A stretch of 64,000 bases of DNA from Diphasiastrum complanatum (GCA_029204225.1 CM055093.1:46730854-46794853); one strand, 5' to 3'. Shown: positions 43,461-55,381, counted from the stretch's first letter. Notes: a model not told the origin generated them from the letters alone. Made by a program: numbers and translations.

Positions 43461-44446
43461 CTTGTCAGTAACAGTAAAGGTGACTTGCTTCACTATAAGT
43501 TGTTTACTTTTTCACTCAATTCCATGCTGCGCTTGGTGCTTGAAGTCATGTATTTGATGCACTCTATTATGTCTCTAGTATTTATAGGCACTCTATTGTG
43601 TCTCTAGTGTTCACAACTCATGGCACCCCATTATGAAAAGGTGCATAGAAGATAGATCCTATAAACAATGTTGTTGTTTTGTATATCTATATACGAAACA
43701 TGCCATATTTTATTTTGCAGAGGCCATCCTTTTACAAATGTGGAACAAACACAGGAACATGAAGCCATATTACATGAGTATGAAGGATTTTTCTCATTGG
43801 TGTGGAATATACAATATATCCTCTCGTTTTAAGATAAGCGACAGCATCAATGGGGTGGCATCTTGCAAAGTGGTTTGTCTTGACGTGCAACATTCCCTGA
43901 TGAAATACATTTATTAGAGATAGTAATGATAGAGAGTTTCCCAAAAAAATGTAAGTCCATTGTACAGAGATTAAGTCTCTTGATAAGTGGCCCATTGCTG
44001 CTCGGCAACAATTTGTTACATCGAGTTGATGGCCTCATGGAGTAAGCTACCTATTTGTTTCAATGGCATATTAGTTTGATTTGATGTTGCTAAAAGTATG
44101 AAACTTTAGGCAATTAACACTATTTTCAAGGCTTACTTGCCATGTTTGTCAATAAAACCTTGAATTTCTAGAAATACTCCAGCATCACAACAATGTAATT
44201 CTTTCTTCAAATGGCCGCTATAGGACTGAATAAGGCCACTCGATGAATGGGTCATCATTCAGGAACACAGTTATTGTCAACTTATTATTTTATGGAATAT
44301 CATTATTGCTTATTTGAGCATCTCAGATCTTACTTTGGATGGATGTTATTATAGGTTAAATGTCTTTAATGTTGCTTCCCTTCCATCCTTATTTGTTTTT
44401 TCTTTTTTGAGAAAGGACTATTTAGATCAAGTTTTGGTGGATGTGA
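43461..44446 (+). other. TAF4 3' flank
   Basis: Probable 3' untranslated region and downstream sequence; I do not see a clear polyadenylation signal. No gene seen. Confidence 0.45.
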
Positions 44447-44575
44447 TGGAACTAGTAGACATCTCAAGTTTAGGTTTTGGTGACTCTAATGTTCTGGGGG
44501 GTTTGAGTGATGGAACTAGTAGGCATATCCGGTTTAGGCCTTGGTGACTCCAATGTTCTGGGGGGGTTTGAGTCA
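44447..44575. repeat. Two-copy tandem repeat, 64-bp unit
   Basis: TGGAACTAGTAG...CTGGGGGGTTTGAGTGA twice in a row (44447 and 44511) with few differences and one extra G in copy 2. Confidence 0.88.
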
Positions 44576-44878
44576 CCCACCAACGTTAAGGGTTGCATAT
44601 ATTTTTAGAGACAATAGGGCACCTAATGATAGGTTGCTTAACACTCAGAAAAGTGTCTCATTTTGTGATTAGGATTGGGCATATGAATATGTTATTTTGT
44701 ACCTTTGTCCCTGGTTTGTATTGCCTTCCAATGATTGTTGTGCTGCTTTGTTGACTTACTCTGAGTTAGCAAAGTCATTACGTTGCATGACTAGCTTGGC
44801 TCCTAACAGTTTGCTATCTCCTAGGAGAGCTCTTATGCTGTCTATGTTCAGCAACCAACTACAATGGCACGTTCAATG

Positions 44879-45214
44879 CACAGCTGCCAAGGAACGGGAA
44901 CGAGGGAACATATGGACCCTTGGGAACGGGAATGTTTTCGAGAAGTGGGAATGTGGGAATGCCATGTAATCATTTTCAAATAATGATAAAACAGTAAAAT
45001 GTTTTTTATTTTTTGAACTTCTTCATAGTTCACACATTCAAATTAAAGGTATATATGTGCATGAAGTTACACAATTTTGGGCTGAAATGCAAAATAAATG
45101 AAAACAATGTTCCTTGGGTTTGGGAACATAAGAACGAGTTCCTAAAAGTTCCTCGTGTCCAGGAACGTGAGAATGCGTTTCAAAGGAGTGGGAAGGAGTT
45201 CCCTGGTAACTATG
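44879..45214. mobile_element. hAT-like element, family B copy 2
   Basis: 336 bp. Left end CACAGCTGCCAAGGAACG; right end read inward CATAGTTACCAGGGAAC. Flanks GTTCAATG (44871-44878) and ATTCAATC (45215-45222) share the central TTCAAT, a likely decayed 8-bp duplication. GGGAACGGGAATG words match copy 1 at 30741. Confidence 0.7.
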
Positions 45215-46932
45215 ATTCAATCATGCTACTGATACATTCACAGAATCAAGCTGTCAAAACAGTAAGATATTGCGAGTGTCCATTCCTTACTTTGGGATCT
45301 TTCTCTCTTGCAATCTGTCCCTCTCGAGTCCAATCGAAAAATATCCAGCTATAGTAGTTTTCGAACTACAATTTGTTCAAAAGTACTCATCTATCGCAAT
45401 ATACAAGGTCCAGTGCAGACTGCCCAAATAAGAGGCAATCTTGTGGAGGCTATATCTCTTCAGTTTGTCTTCACATAATATGCTACAACTTGCTTCCTGC
45501 ATCAAGAGATAATTGTTTTTTAAAGTTATGAACAGATTTACAGACATGGCATCATGTAAAGTGTAGAAAGATCATAATTGATAAAAATTCAAATAACCTC
45601 CTAAGATTACTATTCATTACCAACAATATTTATAGACAAAACACTACAATGTATTTGGTTTCTCCCATGAAGAGCCTAACGTCTCAATAATCTAAATGTA
45701 ATAATTGAGTCTCAAGCTTTTTATAGTCTCTTGTGACAAGCCCATGAGAATCTTCATTTATTTTGCATAAAAGTTAAACCTTCACATTCATACGACCTAA
45801 AAGAAATCTTTAAATGGAAATTGTTCAAAAATTTCTTGTTGCACACTATGTTGGCGTTCGCCCACTATTAGGCCAAATATTTTTCAGAAAACACATAAGC
45901 AATTGAAAAAAGTCTTAGCGCACATTATTTGTACTCATTAAATGCCTACAAGATTCTAATCGTGCACAAAAGTCAAACTTCACACCTGAATAATTTAAAA
46001 AAATCACACTTTATTTTACATATATTGTCCTCATTGATCATTTATTACTTATTGCCTTGTAAGAAACTTTTGATTTTTCTGGATTCTTTGTAGGATCAAT
46101 CGATATTGGGGTTATACTCCCTCGCACAGGAGATCCAGTTCAAAGGGACCCAATTGTTCTCAACCGTGGCCAATTCTTACAAAAGAGCATAACCATCTGT
46201 TTTACATGGAAGCCGGTTCTTGAAAAATAGCATACCTGCCGATTAGGTTATCTAGAACTAGATTGAGAACCAAAAAAAATCAATACCCGGCCAACAATGT
46301 TGCATACTCCATCAACTATCATTTCTCTCTTCTTGTATAACTGGAACGATTATCGTATTATGTGATCTCAATGCTATTATCTAAGTCATGGTTTTTGGTG
46401 TGTGAAAAAATCTAGATATTATTTTTGACTTTGCAACTTGATTAATGAACATATTTCAATAATCTAGTTGTGATCTAAATTATAGTATAAGTATATGAGT
46501 TTTGTGTTATATGTGAAGTCGTAATTGGTTAAAATGTGAAGAATAATGATAGGATTACTAATAATGAGAGCCTTGGGGAAAATAAGGGAAAATTCTTGGA
46601 GACCATAGTGATTAGCCAAAAAAGGGAGATGACAATGTGACATGAATTTAAAGCTCGACTCGGTTTTAATAAAAAATATTGGTTGACTTGCTAATTGATT
46701 AGACAATAATGATTCAAAACGATGTCTAGTTAAATTTTGACGAGTCTTTGCACTTTTTTCAAGGTTCTAGACATGAACTTTTTCAAATTTGAAAAGTTGG
46801 CTTTATCGTGAAGTATGTTGAGCTCAATTAGGACAAATTTTTTTTATCCCATTTCTCAACATGATTTTCCATGATTTTCTTAGAACAAATAAGAAAAAAC
46901 AATTAGCCCAAAAACATGTCCTCTCCAACATT
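45215..46932. other. Intergenic, no gene recognised
   Basis: AT-rich with only short frames; nothing supported. Confidence 0.5.
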
Positions 46933-47599
46933 TGTGAAAAATTGCCAACATTGGCAAATCTGGCCATGTAGAATATTGTACATTTTTTCTATAATTTTTT
47001 TCTACAATTGTATGGCCAAAGTGCCACATGGCAATCTACACCTAATGTAGGTTAGCTCGAGTCAAGATGATTGGTGGTGTCCATTTGGTAGAGATTCCTA
47101 CTTTATAGGATCTAGACCTTGGTTTGTGATGAGATTTTGACCAACCATGCACCTACCAAGCATGACTTTAGGAAATACAGGGCAAAAGTGATGAGTTAAC
47201 TTTCTTATTACATGCTGGAAATTCACCTAACTTGGCAAAGAAGTGAGTTTTGCTATGTATTCCAAGCTCCCACAATGAGAAGATAGATTATTTTTGGAGC
47301 TCATTGGCAATCTCGAGTTTCTACTCTCTATGTACATTGATTTTTGAGAACCAAATGAAACCATCACTTCAAGGACTTCAAAAACTGTTCTAAATCCATA
47401 CAGCAGGCTGCTCTTCACATGTGTGGGCTCGAATTTGAGTTTATGGTCTTGTTTGATGATTGTCAATGCTTGTTGTGTGTCAAATTGCTAATCTAGATCA
47501 AGATTTGTTGTCTCGTTTTTTGATGCATTGATTAAGCAAGTACATAATCACTTGTGAATCTTCTAAGATCCATTTATGGTCTAGTGTTGTACTTTCACA
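46933..47599 (+). repeat. copia 4 5' LTR
   Basis: 667 bp starting TGTGAAAAATTGCC and ending GTACTTTCACA, followed by the primer site. Confidence 0.9.
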
Positions 47600-47612
47600 T
47601 GGTATCAGAGCC
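47600..47612 (+). promoter_or_regulatory. copia 4 primer binding site
   Basis: TGGTATCAGAGCC directly after the 5' LTR, complementary to initiator methionine tRNA. Confidence 0.93.
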
Positions 47613-48030
47613 AAGTACAAGAGCTTTGATCATAAATCCATTCAAATCCATTTTTAGCGATTTTTGGTGCTAAAAACTAGTCTTGTGAGGGCGAGCTAGA
47701 AGCCAAGTTTTGGTGAGGGGATTTGATCTCAAAGTTGAAAGGGATCAAAATCCATACTATTCCCACGTGTGGGCACTTCTGAACCTGCATTTAATGCACT
47801 ATATTCATTTGGTCACCATAAATTCAATTTGAGAGCTTTTGATGTAATTTTTGGTGGAAATCCTAGGATAATCTACCAAGGTCAAGTGCCATTGATTAGA
47901 TTTGATTTGTTTCATGAGATCTAATTAATCTAGGCTGAAATCAGGTCCTCTAAACTTGTTTTACAGGTCTTGAAGGTACATCAAAGTGTGTGAGAGAGAT
48001 TAATATGGTCTAGGGAGTGGCTTTTCAAAT
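47613..48030 (+). other. copia 4 leader with gag N-terminus missing
   Basis: No gag N-terminal sequence (as at 54341) is seen. The readable gag starts only at about 48000, so the first half of gag has been lost. Confidence 0.6.
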
Positions 48031-48819
48031 TTGGTCCAAAGCTTTGCAATCCAAGACACTTTGCTCACTATAGACAAGCTTCATAGTGTATTAGTGGCTG
48101 AAGAGTGTAGGATGATGCACACCAATGCGAGAATGAACTCAATGTCTTTGCAATATGGTGATGAGAAAGCCAATTTCTCATTCAAAGGCAAGAAGAAGAC
48201 CAGTGGAAAGAAGAAGCATCCCAAGGAGGCCAATGAAGAGGATGGTGCATCAAGCTCAAAGGGCAAGATCAAGGACAAATCCAAGTTCAAATGCTTTTTC
48301 TGTGGAAAGAAAGGGCATTTTGCATCAGAATGTCTCAAGAAGAAGAAGAAGGCACAAGAGAATAAGCAAAGCAACATTGCACATCAAGAGGAAGAGGAGG
48401 ATGAAGAAGAATCATCTTTGATGGTTTCCAACAAACCTCCATCATCCAAGAGCAACACCAATGATTCTTGGTGGATAGATAGTGGGGCTAGCTCCCGCAT
48501 GACATTACAGAAGGACTATTTCTCCACTTTACTCTCTTACAATGATGTACATAGATCTATCTATACAACTAGTAGTCAAGAGTGTAAGATAAGTGGTATT
48601 GGAACCATTCCATTGTATGTTGGATCATCCAAAAGGATGAATCTTGAAAATGTCCTTTATGTTCCTAAGTTAACCAAGAATCTGCTTAGTGTTGGCCAAT
48701 TAATGGATAATGGCCTGGATGTACAATTTAAGCATGGAGTTTGTTCCATCCTTAGAAATGATGAATGTATAAAGGCTTTAAGCAAGGTAGATTGTTTAAG
48801 CTTGATGCTAATATTGTAG
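48031..48819 (+). pseudogene. copia 4 gag C-terminus, zinc knuckle and protease
   Basis: 262 codons: gag end (LTIDKLHSVLVAEECRMM), Lys-rich stretch, intact CCHC knuckle (CFFCGKKGHFASEC, about residues 87-100), acidic run and protease WWIDSGASSRMT (about 146-157), then LENVLYVPKLTKNLLSVGQL. The frame is lost at about 48780. Confidence 0.9.
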
Positions 48820-49977
48820 TGGAGAGTGTGAATTTGGCAAAAGTGGAGATATCAAAGGTGGAGCTATGGCACAAAAGGTTGGGCCACCCCAACTTCAAAG
48901 CCATGGAAACAATGTGTGCAAAGGAGCTTGCACTCTGCCCCCCCAAGCATTTGTCAAAGTGTGGAAGGATGTGTGAAGCATGTAGCCTCTCAAAGGCTCA
49001 CAAACTACCTTTCTCACACTCCTCTTGAAATCATCCATTTGGATGTTCATAGTTTTTCACATGATTGTAATGGTGGTGCCAAGTACTATATAATTATCAT
49101 TGATGACTATTCTAGATATTGTTGGATGTACCTCTTGTATAGCAAATCTATGGTGTATGATTTTTTTGTAAAGTTCAAAACTTTGGTAGAAAATCAACTT
49201 AGTACCAAGATCAAGGTATTAAGAAGTGATAATGGAGGTGAATATATCTCCAATAAGTTGATTGACTTTTGTAATTCTAATGGCATAAAGAGGGAGTTGT
49301 CATGTCCATACACCCCTCAACAAAATGGAGTGAGTGAGAAGAGAAATAGATCTCTTTGTGAGTGTGCTAAGGCCTTAAGGCTAGATGCTTCTCTACCCAA
49401 ACCATTTTGGGGTGAGGCAATAACTTGTGCTAATTATTTGTGCAATAGATTGCCCAACCAAGCCATTGGAGGAATCACACCATTTGATGCTCTATTTGGA
49501 GAGAAGCCCAATCTCAAGGATCTCAAAGTGTTTGGATCCATTTGCTATGTACACCAATCCTTGGGTACAAGGATGAAGGATGATGTAACCTCCATCAAAG
49601 ACATCTTTGTGGGATATGCTGAGAACAACAAAGGTTATAGAGTCTTCAATCCCATCACTAGGAAGGTGATAGTGAGTAGGGATGTTATATTTTATGAAGG
49701 ACATGTTTGTGATTTGGATGATAATGCAACTAATCATTTTGATGCCAAGGATCATGCTAGGATGGAGGAGGAGCGTCCAAGTGATGAAGAACTTGAGGAT
49801 TCACCTCAAGATGCAAGAACTCCAAGAACTCCAAGAAGATCCACAAGAGCAAGGGCCAAGCCATTGAGGCTCACCTATGATGGCAAAGGTGATCAAAGGG
49901 AAGACTCATCATCTTCCACATCTTACACTTTTCTTACTTCAATGTTAGATGAGCCAACATGCTATGAAGATGCTTGA
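48765..49977 (+). pseudogene. copia 4 pre-integrase and integrase
   Basis: Zinc site LWHKRLGHPNFKAM and CEACSLSKAHKLPF in one frame. After a shift at about 49015 come the core with HLDVHSFSH, KVLRSDNGGEYISNK and TPQQNGVSEKRNRS (the D, D and E), then the C-terminus LKVFGSICYVHQ and IDDYSRYCWMY-type strands. An Arg/Pro linker (TPRTPRRSTRARAKPL) leads to RT. The frame ends in TGA at 49975-49977, just before the RT start. Confidence 0.9.
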
Positions 49978-50896
49978 AAATCTAAAAGTTGGATGGATGC
50001 TATGCAAGTAGAATATGATGCTCTCATTGAGAATCATACTTGGGATCTTGTGAATCTTCCTCAAGGGAGGAAACCACTTGATTGCAAGTGGGTGTATAAA
50101 CTGAAGTACAATCAAGATGGATCAATAAGTAAGCATAAAGCTAGGCTTGTAGCAAAAGGATTTTTACAAACCAAAGGCATTGATTATGATGAGACTTTTG
50201 CTCCTGTGGCTAAGCTTGTTACTATTAGATTGATCAGCTACAACCTTCAATTGGGAGCTATTCCAACTTGATTTCACAAATGCTTTCCTCAATGGTTATT
50301 TGGAGGAGGAGATCTACATGAGGCAACCCGAAGGCTTCATCAAGGCAAAGCATGAAGGAAAGGTGTGTTTCTTGAAGAAGAGATCATGGTACTCTAGACT
50401 AAACTCTTTTCTCATTTCCATAAATTTTGTGATGAGTGCTTATGATCCATCATTGTACATAAAATTTCATAATGGTAAGATCATTATTCTTGTATTGTAT
50501 GTAGGTGACATTATTTTGAGTGGAAATGATCTAGATGGAATTAGAGATGTAGAAATTGCTTTGGCAAAAGAGTTTAAGATGGTTGATATCGGCCTATTAA
50601 GCTTCATTCTAGGAATAGAGGTTACAAGAGGATGTGATTTTAGCTTCATTTATCAATCTAAGTATGCTACATCCATCCTAGATAGATTTGGAATGAAGAA
50701 TTGTAAAGGCAATGAGACACCAATGGAGCAGCATGTTAAAGCATCTATTGATGGTAATGAAGCATCATTTGAGGACATCACTTTATATAGAAGGCTTATA
50801 GGCTCCTTGATTTATTTAACTATAACTAGACCCGATCTTAGTTATAGTGTTGGAAAGTTAAGCCAATTCATGAAAAGTCCTCTAGTTTCACATTGA
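49978..50896 (+). pseudogene. copia 4 reverse transcriptase, catalytic motif YVGD
   Basis: RT start [40 protein letters not shown] and [17 protein letters not shown] frameshift at about 50265 removes part of motif A (FTNAFLNGYLEEEIYMRQPE resumes at about 50270). The catalytic box reads ILVLYVGDIILSGND at 50486-50530: YVGD instead of YVDD, so a metal-binding Asp is lost. The end is HWKMAK-like with TGA in place of the Trp codon (50894-50896). Confidence 0.9.
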
Positions 50897-51417
50897 AAGA
50901 TGGCCAAAATAGTTCTTAGAGAGCCTAAAGTGACTCAGCTTTTGTAGGTGACAAAGTGGATAGGAAATCAACAAGTGCCTTTTCCACTTTTCTATGTGAT
51001 GGAGTAGTATCATGGCTTTCCAAAAAGCAAGATACCATCTCCCTATCTTCCACAGAATCCGAGTACAAGGCCTTGACATCAACATGCAAGGAGGTCTTGT
51101 GGCTCAAAAGGCTATTGGTGGAGCTTCATGCCATGGTGGAGGAGATCCCAACCATCTATTGTGACAACCAATCAGCCCAATCACTTGCTACTAATCCTAC
51201 ATTCCATGCAAGGAGCAAGCACATCGAGATTGCTCATCATTTCGTGAAAGAGAAAGTGCAAGCCAAAGAGATCAAGCTCCAACATGTGCCATCATCAAGT
51301 TGCTTGGCTGATTTGTTTACTAAATCTTTACCTAAAGATTTATTTGTCAAGCTTAGATCTTCAATTGGAGTGATTGATAGAAGCATCATTGTTTCCAAGG
51401 CTAGATTTGAGGAGGAG
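50897..51417 (+). pseudogene. copia 4 RNase H and 3' end
   Basis: After a small deletion: GVVSWLSKKQDTISLSSTES, EYKALTSTCKEVLWLKRLLV, CDNQSAQSLATNPTFHARSK, HIEIAHHFVKEKV, then the usual C-terminal LADLFTKSLPKDLFVKLRS. This frame (50956-51447) is open into the LTR. The polypurine tract TTGAGGAGGAG lies at 51407-51417. Confidence 0.88.
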
Positions 51418-52107
51418 TGTGAAAAATTCCAACATTGGCAAAACTAGCCATGTAGAATATTGTACATTTTGTCTATAATTTTGTTTCTACAATTGTATGA
51501 CCAAAGTGCCACATGGAAATCTACACCTAATGTAGGTTAGCTCGAGTCAAGAGGAGTGGTTGTGTCCATTTGATAGAGATTCCTACTTCATAGGATCTAG
51601 ACCTTGATTTGTGATGAGATTTTGACAAACCATGCACCTACCAAGCATGACTCTAAGAAATAGACTAGGGTTTCATTTTATGGCAAAAGTGATGAGTTAA
51701 CTTCCTTATTACATGCTGGAAATTCACCTAACTTGGCAAAGGAAGTGAGTTTTGCTATGTATTCCAAGCTCCCATAGTGAGAAGATAGATTATTTTTGGA
51801 GCTCATTGGCAATCTTGAGTTTCTACTCTCTATGTACATTAATTTTTGAGAACCAAATGAAACCATCAATTCAAGGACTTCAAACAATGTTCTAAATCTG
51901 TACAACAGGAAGCTCTTCACGTGTGTGGGCTCAGATTTGAGTCTATGGTCTTGTTTGATGATTATCAATGCTTGTTGTGTGTCAAATTGCTAATCTAGAT
52001 CAAGATTTGTTGTCTAGTTTTTTGATGCATTGATTAAGCAAGTACATAATCACTCTTGTGGATCTTCTAAGATCCATTTATGGTCTAAAAAGTACTATAC
52101 TTTCACA
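51418..52107 (+). repeat. copia 4 3' LTR
   Basis: 690 bp, TGTGAAAAATTCC...ACTTTCACA, related to 46933-47599, with an extra stretch around 51664 (GACTAGGGTTTCATTTTATG). Confidence 0.9.
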
Positions 52108-52619
52108 ACAATCATTTTGCTTGTTGAGGGAGATGAAATTGTTGTCCCATATCACAAAATGCATGTTACTCACTCAGTTCTGCAAGTTAGGCTCCCTATA
52201 TAAAAAAACACATGTTTTGATCTTGTATTCACTCCCTATTTGCAATAAAATCCATATCCTTGTCTCAATTGTGTGTTGCCTTATTGGAAAATCTAACCAA
52301 ACCTAATGCTCTCAAAACATTTTACAATATATCAAGCATATGAGTCAATCTTGACAAGACAAAAGAAGTCATTTCTTGGTTAGACAAAGGCAAGGTTCCA
52401 TCTCTTCCATGTGGTGGGATTGAAATGTAAATGATGCAATGTAGGAGTAAAAAATATTCGTCAAAATGGATGTGGTCATAAGAGGGTGATGGGAGGTTGT
52501 AAAGGCGACTTTCCATTGGAAAGGTTCTCCAATATGCTTGTGAGAAAACAAAAATGGATCCTATTTGAAGGAGCCATCCCTCCATATAGCTCCCTCCCTT
52601 GGAGAGATGGCGAGTATAA

Positions 52620-53266
52620 TGTGAAAGTTGTCAACATTTCCTAGCTAGTTTGAGGCCTAAATTGGCGATTTTTGTACATAGTTTTGGATCTAACCTCTCA
52701 CACGTGTGAAAGGCCTAGATACTTTTATTTTAGTATATATTTCATATTGAAGAAGTCTCAAACTTCAGGACCTTCAAAATGACACCAAAATCATGTTATT
52801 TGGACATATAGGCCAAAATTGGCTATTTTAGACTACTGGTGCCCTGAAATTGGGTCCTAAGTTCTAGAGAGAGGAGAGAGAGTCATCTCTCTCACCTGTA
52901 TTAGGCTGAAATTCGTGGAGAACAGGTTGGAGAAACTTATTGTATTGTTGAGAGAGATCAATAGATCATTATAACAGTTTCTTCCTCCATTGAGAGCATT
53001 GCTTTGTGTATTGTCTTCAAGCTTTTGTGTATGATCTTAAGAGGTTTCCAAAAGTGGTAGGATGCTGTTGGGAGCCCTATTTGTTGCTATTTTTGGCTTC
53101 CATCAGTACCTTTTCTTAGTTTCTTTTGTCTCTTGAATGCTTTGTCAAGTTCATGTGTATCAAATGTAACATTAGGATGCTTTGCCATTTCTAGCTTTTG
53201 TAGCTTGTTGTGCAAAGATCTTAGCCAAGTATTTTGGGAGTTTGGAAAAGATCCACTTTTTTCACA
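52620..53266 (+). repeat. copia 5 5' LTR
   Basis: 647 bp with ends TGTGAAAG...TTTTTTCACA, directly followed by a primer site. Same terminal heptamer as copia 4 but a different body. No 3' LTR is seen in the window. Confidence 0.8.
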
Positions 53267-53279
53267 TGGTATCAGAGCT
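53267..53279 (+). promoter_or_regulatory. copia 5 primer binding site
   Basis: TGGTATCAGAGCT next to the LTR end, complementary to initiator methionine tRNA. Confidence 0.9.
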
Positions 53280-54340
53280 AGTTGGCTGTTATTTTTAGTA
53301 AGATTTTCATTTATGGTGATATTCGGATGTTTGATCAAGTTGAACTTGTGGATCAAAAGCATATTTCAGGTCTATTGAAGATCAGAGACTGAGAAGAAGC
53401 TATTTTGGATCAGATCATAACACCTAATCATTTGTTGATTGTGAGGTTTGTGCATTTTCAATACTAATAATGTTCTGTTCAATCTATTGTTGACAATCTC
53501 CACTTCTGTGGATGAACACTCTCCTTTGTGGATGAACACTCTCCTTAAGTGGATGACCCTTCTCCTTAAGTGGATGACAAATACTCTTTGAGTGGCTGAG
53601 CAAAGGTCCCACTTGGATGAAAGATCCCCTTTTGGGTGAACAGATTGTCAGCAATCTTTTGCATAAATTTCGGTGTACTTTGTTGAGCATGTAAGTAGCT
53701 CTCCTTATGTAATTTGATCGGAGCATTTGCTGGAAGATTTTAACCATTAAATGTGTTTTCAAGTTCTTATCGGGTTGAGGAACATTCTCATGTGAAGTGA
53801 TCTTAGATCTACATCTAAACATGAAGATTTGACAAGCTACTGAAGCTAGTCTTGTGATTCACTAAGTGTGCTTCTTCATTCACCTCTAAAGCTTGTATTT
53901 ATCACTTGCTGGAGTTTATAAACTTTTAGAAGTGTGGTTTACATGTGGTTTTATAGGTTGAATCCATATCTTAGTGTGTTGATCATATGTTGATTAAGTT
54001 TGTTCAATTCTAGGTATTCTTGGCAGCCTAGTCTTGTGTATTTTCTAAGAATGCAAGTAACTCTTCACACCATAACTTGATTTGGTCACTTGCTGAAAAG
54101 TTTGAGAGCTTAAGCAAGAGTGTGCTCAGGTTGGTTTAAGTTTGTAATCCATTCTTAGTGTGTGCAAAGTGTTGCATGTGTTTCAATCTTCCTTTCTATG
54201 CTTGGAAACCAACCAGGTTCAAGATAGAAGTGTTTTAGGGTCCTAGATCTTCTGACATTCCTTATTCATCATTTGTTGAGAGAAAAGTGAGTGCTAGGTG
54301 CATTAGGACAGAGCCTAAAGGTTGAAGAATCATTATATTC
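53280..54340 (+). other. copia 5 leader
   Basis: About 1 kb between primer site and gag. It has short repeated words GTGGATGA(A/C) and CTCTCCTT near 53505-53580 (TGTGGATGAACACTCTCCTT three to four times). No gene. Confidence 0.6.
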
Positions 54341-54709
54341 ATGGCTTCCAATGGTGGGATCATGTTAGAAACTAATGATAGGTTGAGTTCATCAAACTAC
54401 TCTACTTGAAAAGTGAGGATGGAGTCCTTACTTGAGTTGAATGAACTCATGGACATAGTTGTAGGAACTGAAGAGAGACCACCCACAGTTCAAGAGCAAC
54501 AAAGGTTTGATAAAAAGGCTAAAAGGGCTCTTCATATCATTAAAATGAATGTTACCAATGAACTTCTCATGGAAGTTGGTAAAAGTCAAAGTGCAAGTGA
54601 GGCATGGAATGCCTTGAAGAAGCTCTTTGAATCAAAGTCCACATCTAGGGTATTGACCCGAAGAGGGTTAGGTAGGGCACCTAGACCTGCGTGGACACAT
54701 TTGGTTTGA
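54341..54709 (+). pseudogene. copia 5 gag N-terminus with TGA at codon 23
   Basis: ATG at 54341, then MASNGGIMLETNDRLSSSNY, ST, TGA (54407-54409), KVRMESLLELNELMDIVVGT and AKRALHIIKMNVTNELLMEV up to EAWNALKKLFESKS. This is the copia gag (UBN2-type) N-terminal domain. The TGA stands where the family has Trp (NYxxW). Translation could also start at the ATG at 54419, leaving a protein without the N-terminal motif. Confidence 0.82.
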
Positions 54710-55063
54710 TCATATCTTGCTAGTTTGACCAAAAAATTCAAGAAGAAGCTTGCCAATGTCATCTATTTGAGATCTAGTCATCATTTTGAGGTCATAGCCA
54801 CTTTCTTTCATAGAATTGGCTTGTATTTGAGTGATTTGCGGATTCTTGGAGTGTTTCACACGTGTCAAAGATAGTTTGACCCAAACTTTGCCTATACTTC
54901 ATCAATTGGTGAGAGGTTGATCTAGTTTGAGAGAGATTGGTAGAGCTAGTGAGATCCAACTCACATTTTGTTGCAAGATCTTGCATAGGAGTTGGTAGTA
55001 CACCTTTCAAGGATCCTATAGTGAGAGAGAAGCAAAATTTCATTGTCTAAATCTCACTATTAC
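54710..55063 (+). other. Leader-like sequence between two gag copies
   Basis: No coding. The joint suggests that the 5' part of a second copia begins here or that a recombination joined two elements. Confidence 0.45.
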
Positions 55064-55381
55064 ATGGCATCTATGGGTTCCTTTCTATTGAAATCTAGTG
55101 AGAGACTATCTACTTCCAACCATTCTATTTGAAAGGCTAGAATGGAGTCCATTTTGGTGCTCCAAGATGTGATGAAGATTGTGCTAGGACTTGAGGAGGA
55201 GCCTCAAGAGCTCCAAGAAGTCCAAAAGTACCAAAAGAGAGCTAGGATGGCTCTACATATCATAAAGATAAATGTTTCAAATGAATTGTTGTGTGATATT
55301 GGCTCATGTACCACATCCACGTGGGAATCCGTCTATGGTGGAAAGGTGAAATCATACTTCACAAAGTGGGAGAAACCTTAG
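55064..55381 (+). pseudogene. Second copia gag N-terminus, also with TGA at codon 23
   Basis: ATG at 55064, MASMGSFLLKSSERLSTSNH, SI, TGA (55130-55132), KARMESILVLQDVMKIVLGL and ARMALHIIKINVSNELLCDI. The protein is only about half identical to the copy at 54341, so it is not a recent duplicate, yet the stop is at the same codon. The frame ends at 55381. Confidence 0.8.

Larger units (their letters stand above)
46933..52107 (+). mobile_element. Ty1/copia LTR retrotransposon (copia 4), full-length but decayed
   Basis: 5.2 kb with two LTRs (TGTGAAA...TTTCACA), primer site, polypurine tract and near-match target duplication (ACATT at 46928-46932, ACAAT at 52108-52112). The LTRs differ at many positions, including a roughly 20-bp insertion in the 3' copy, so this insertion is much older than copia 1. 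Coding order is gag end, protease, integrase, RT, RNase H, with several frameshifts, stops and a changed RT catalytic motif. Confidence 0.92.

Noticed and set aside
50894-55132. TGA used as a Trp codon (altered genetic code)
   Set aside because: Host TAF4 and the same retroelements use TGG for Trp normally; mutation or recoding in single genes is simpler.
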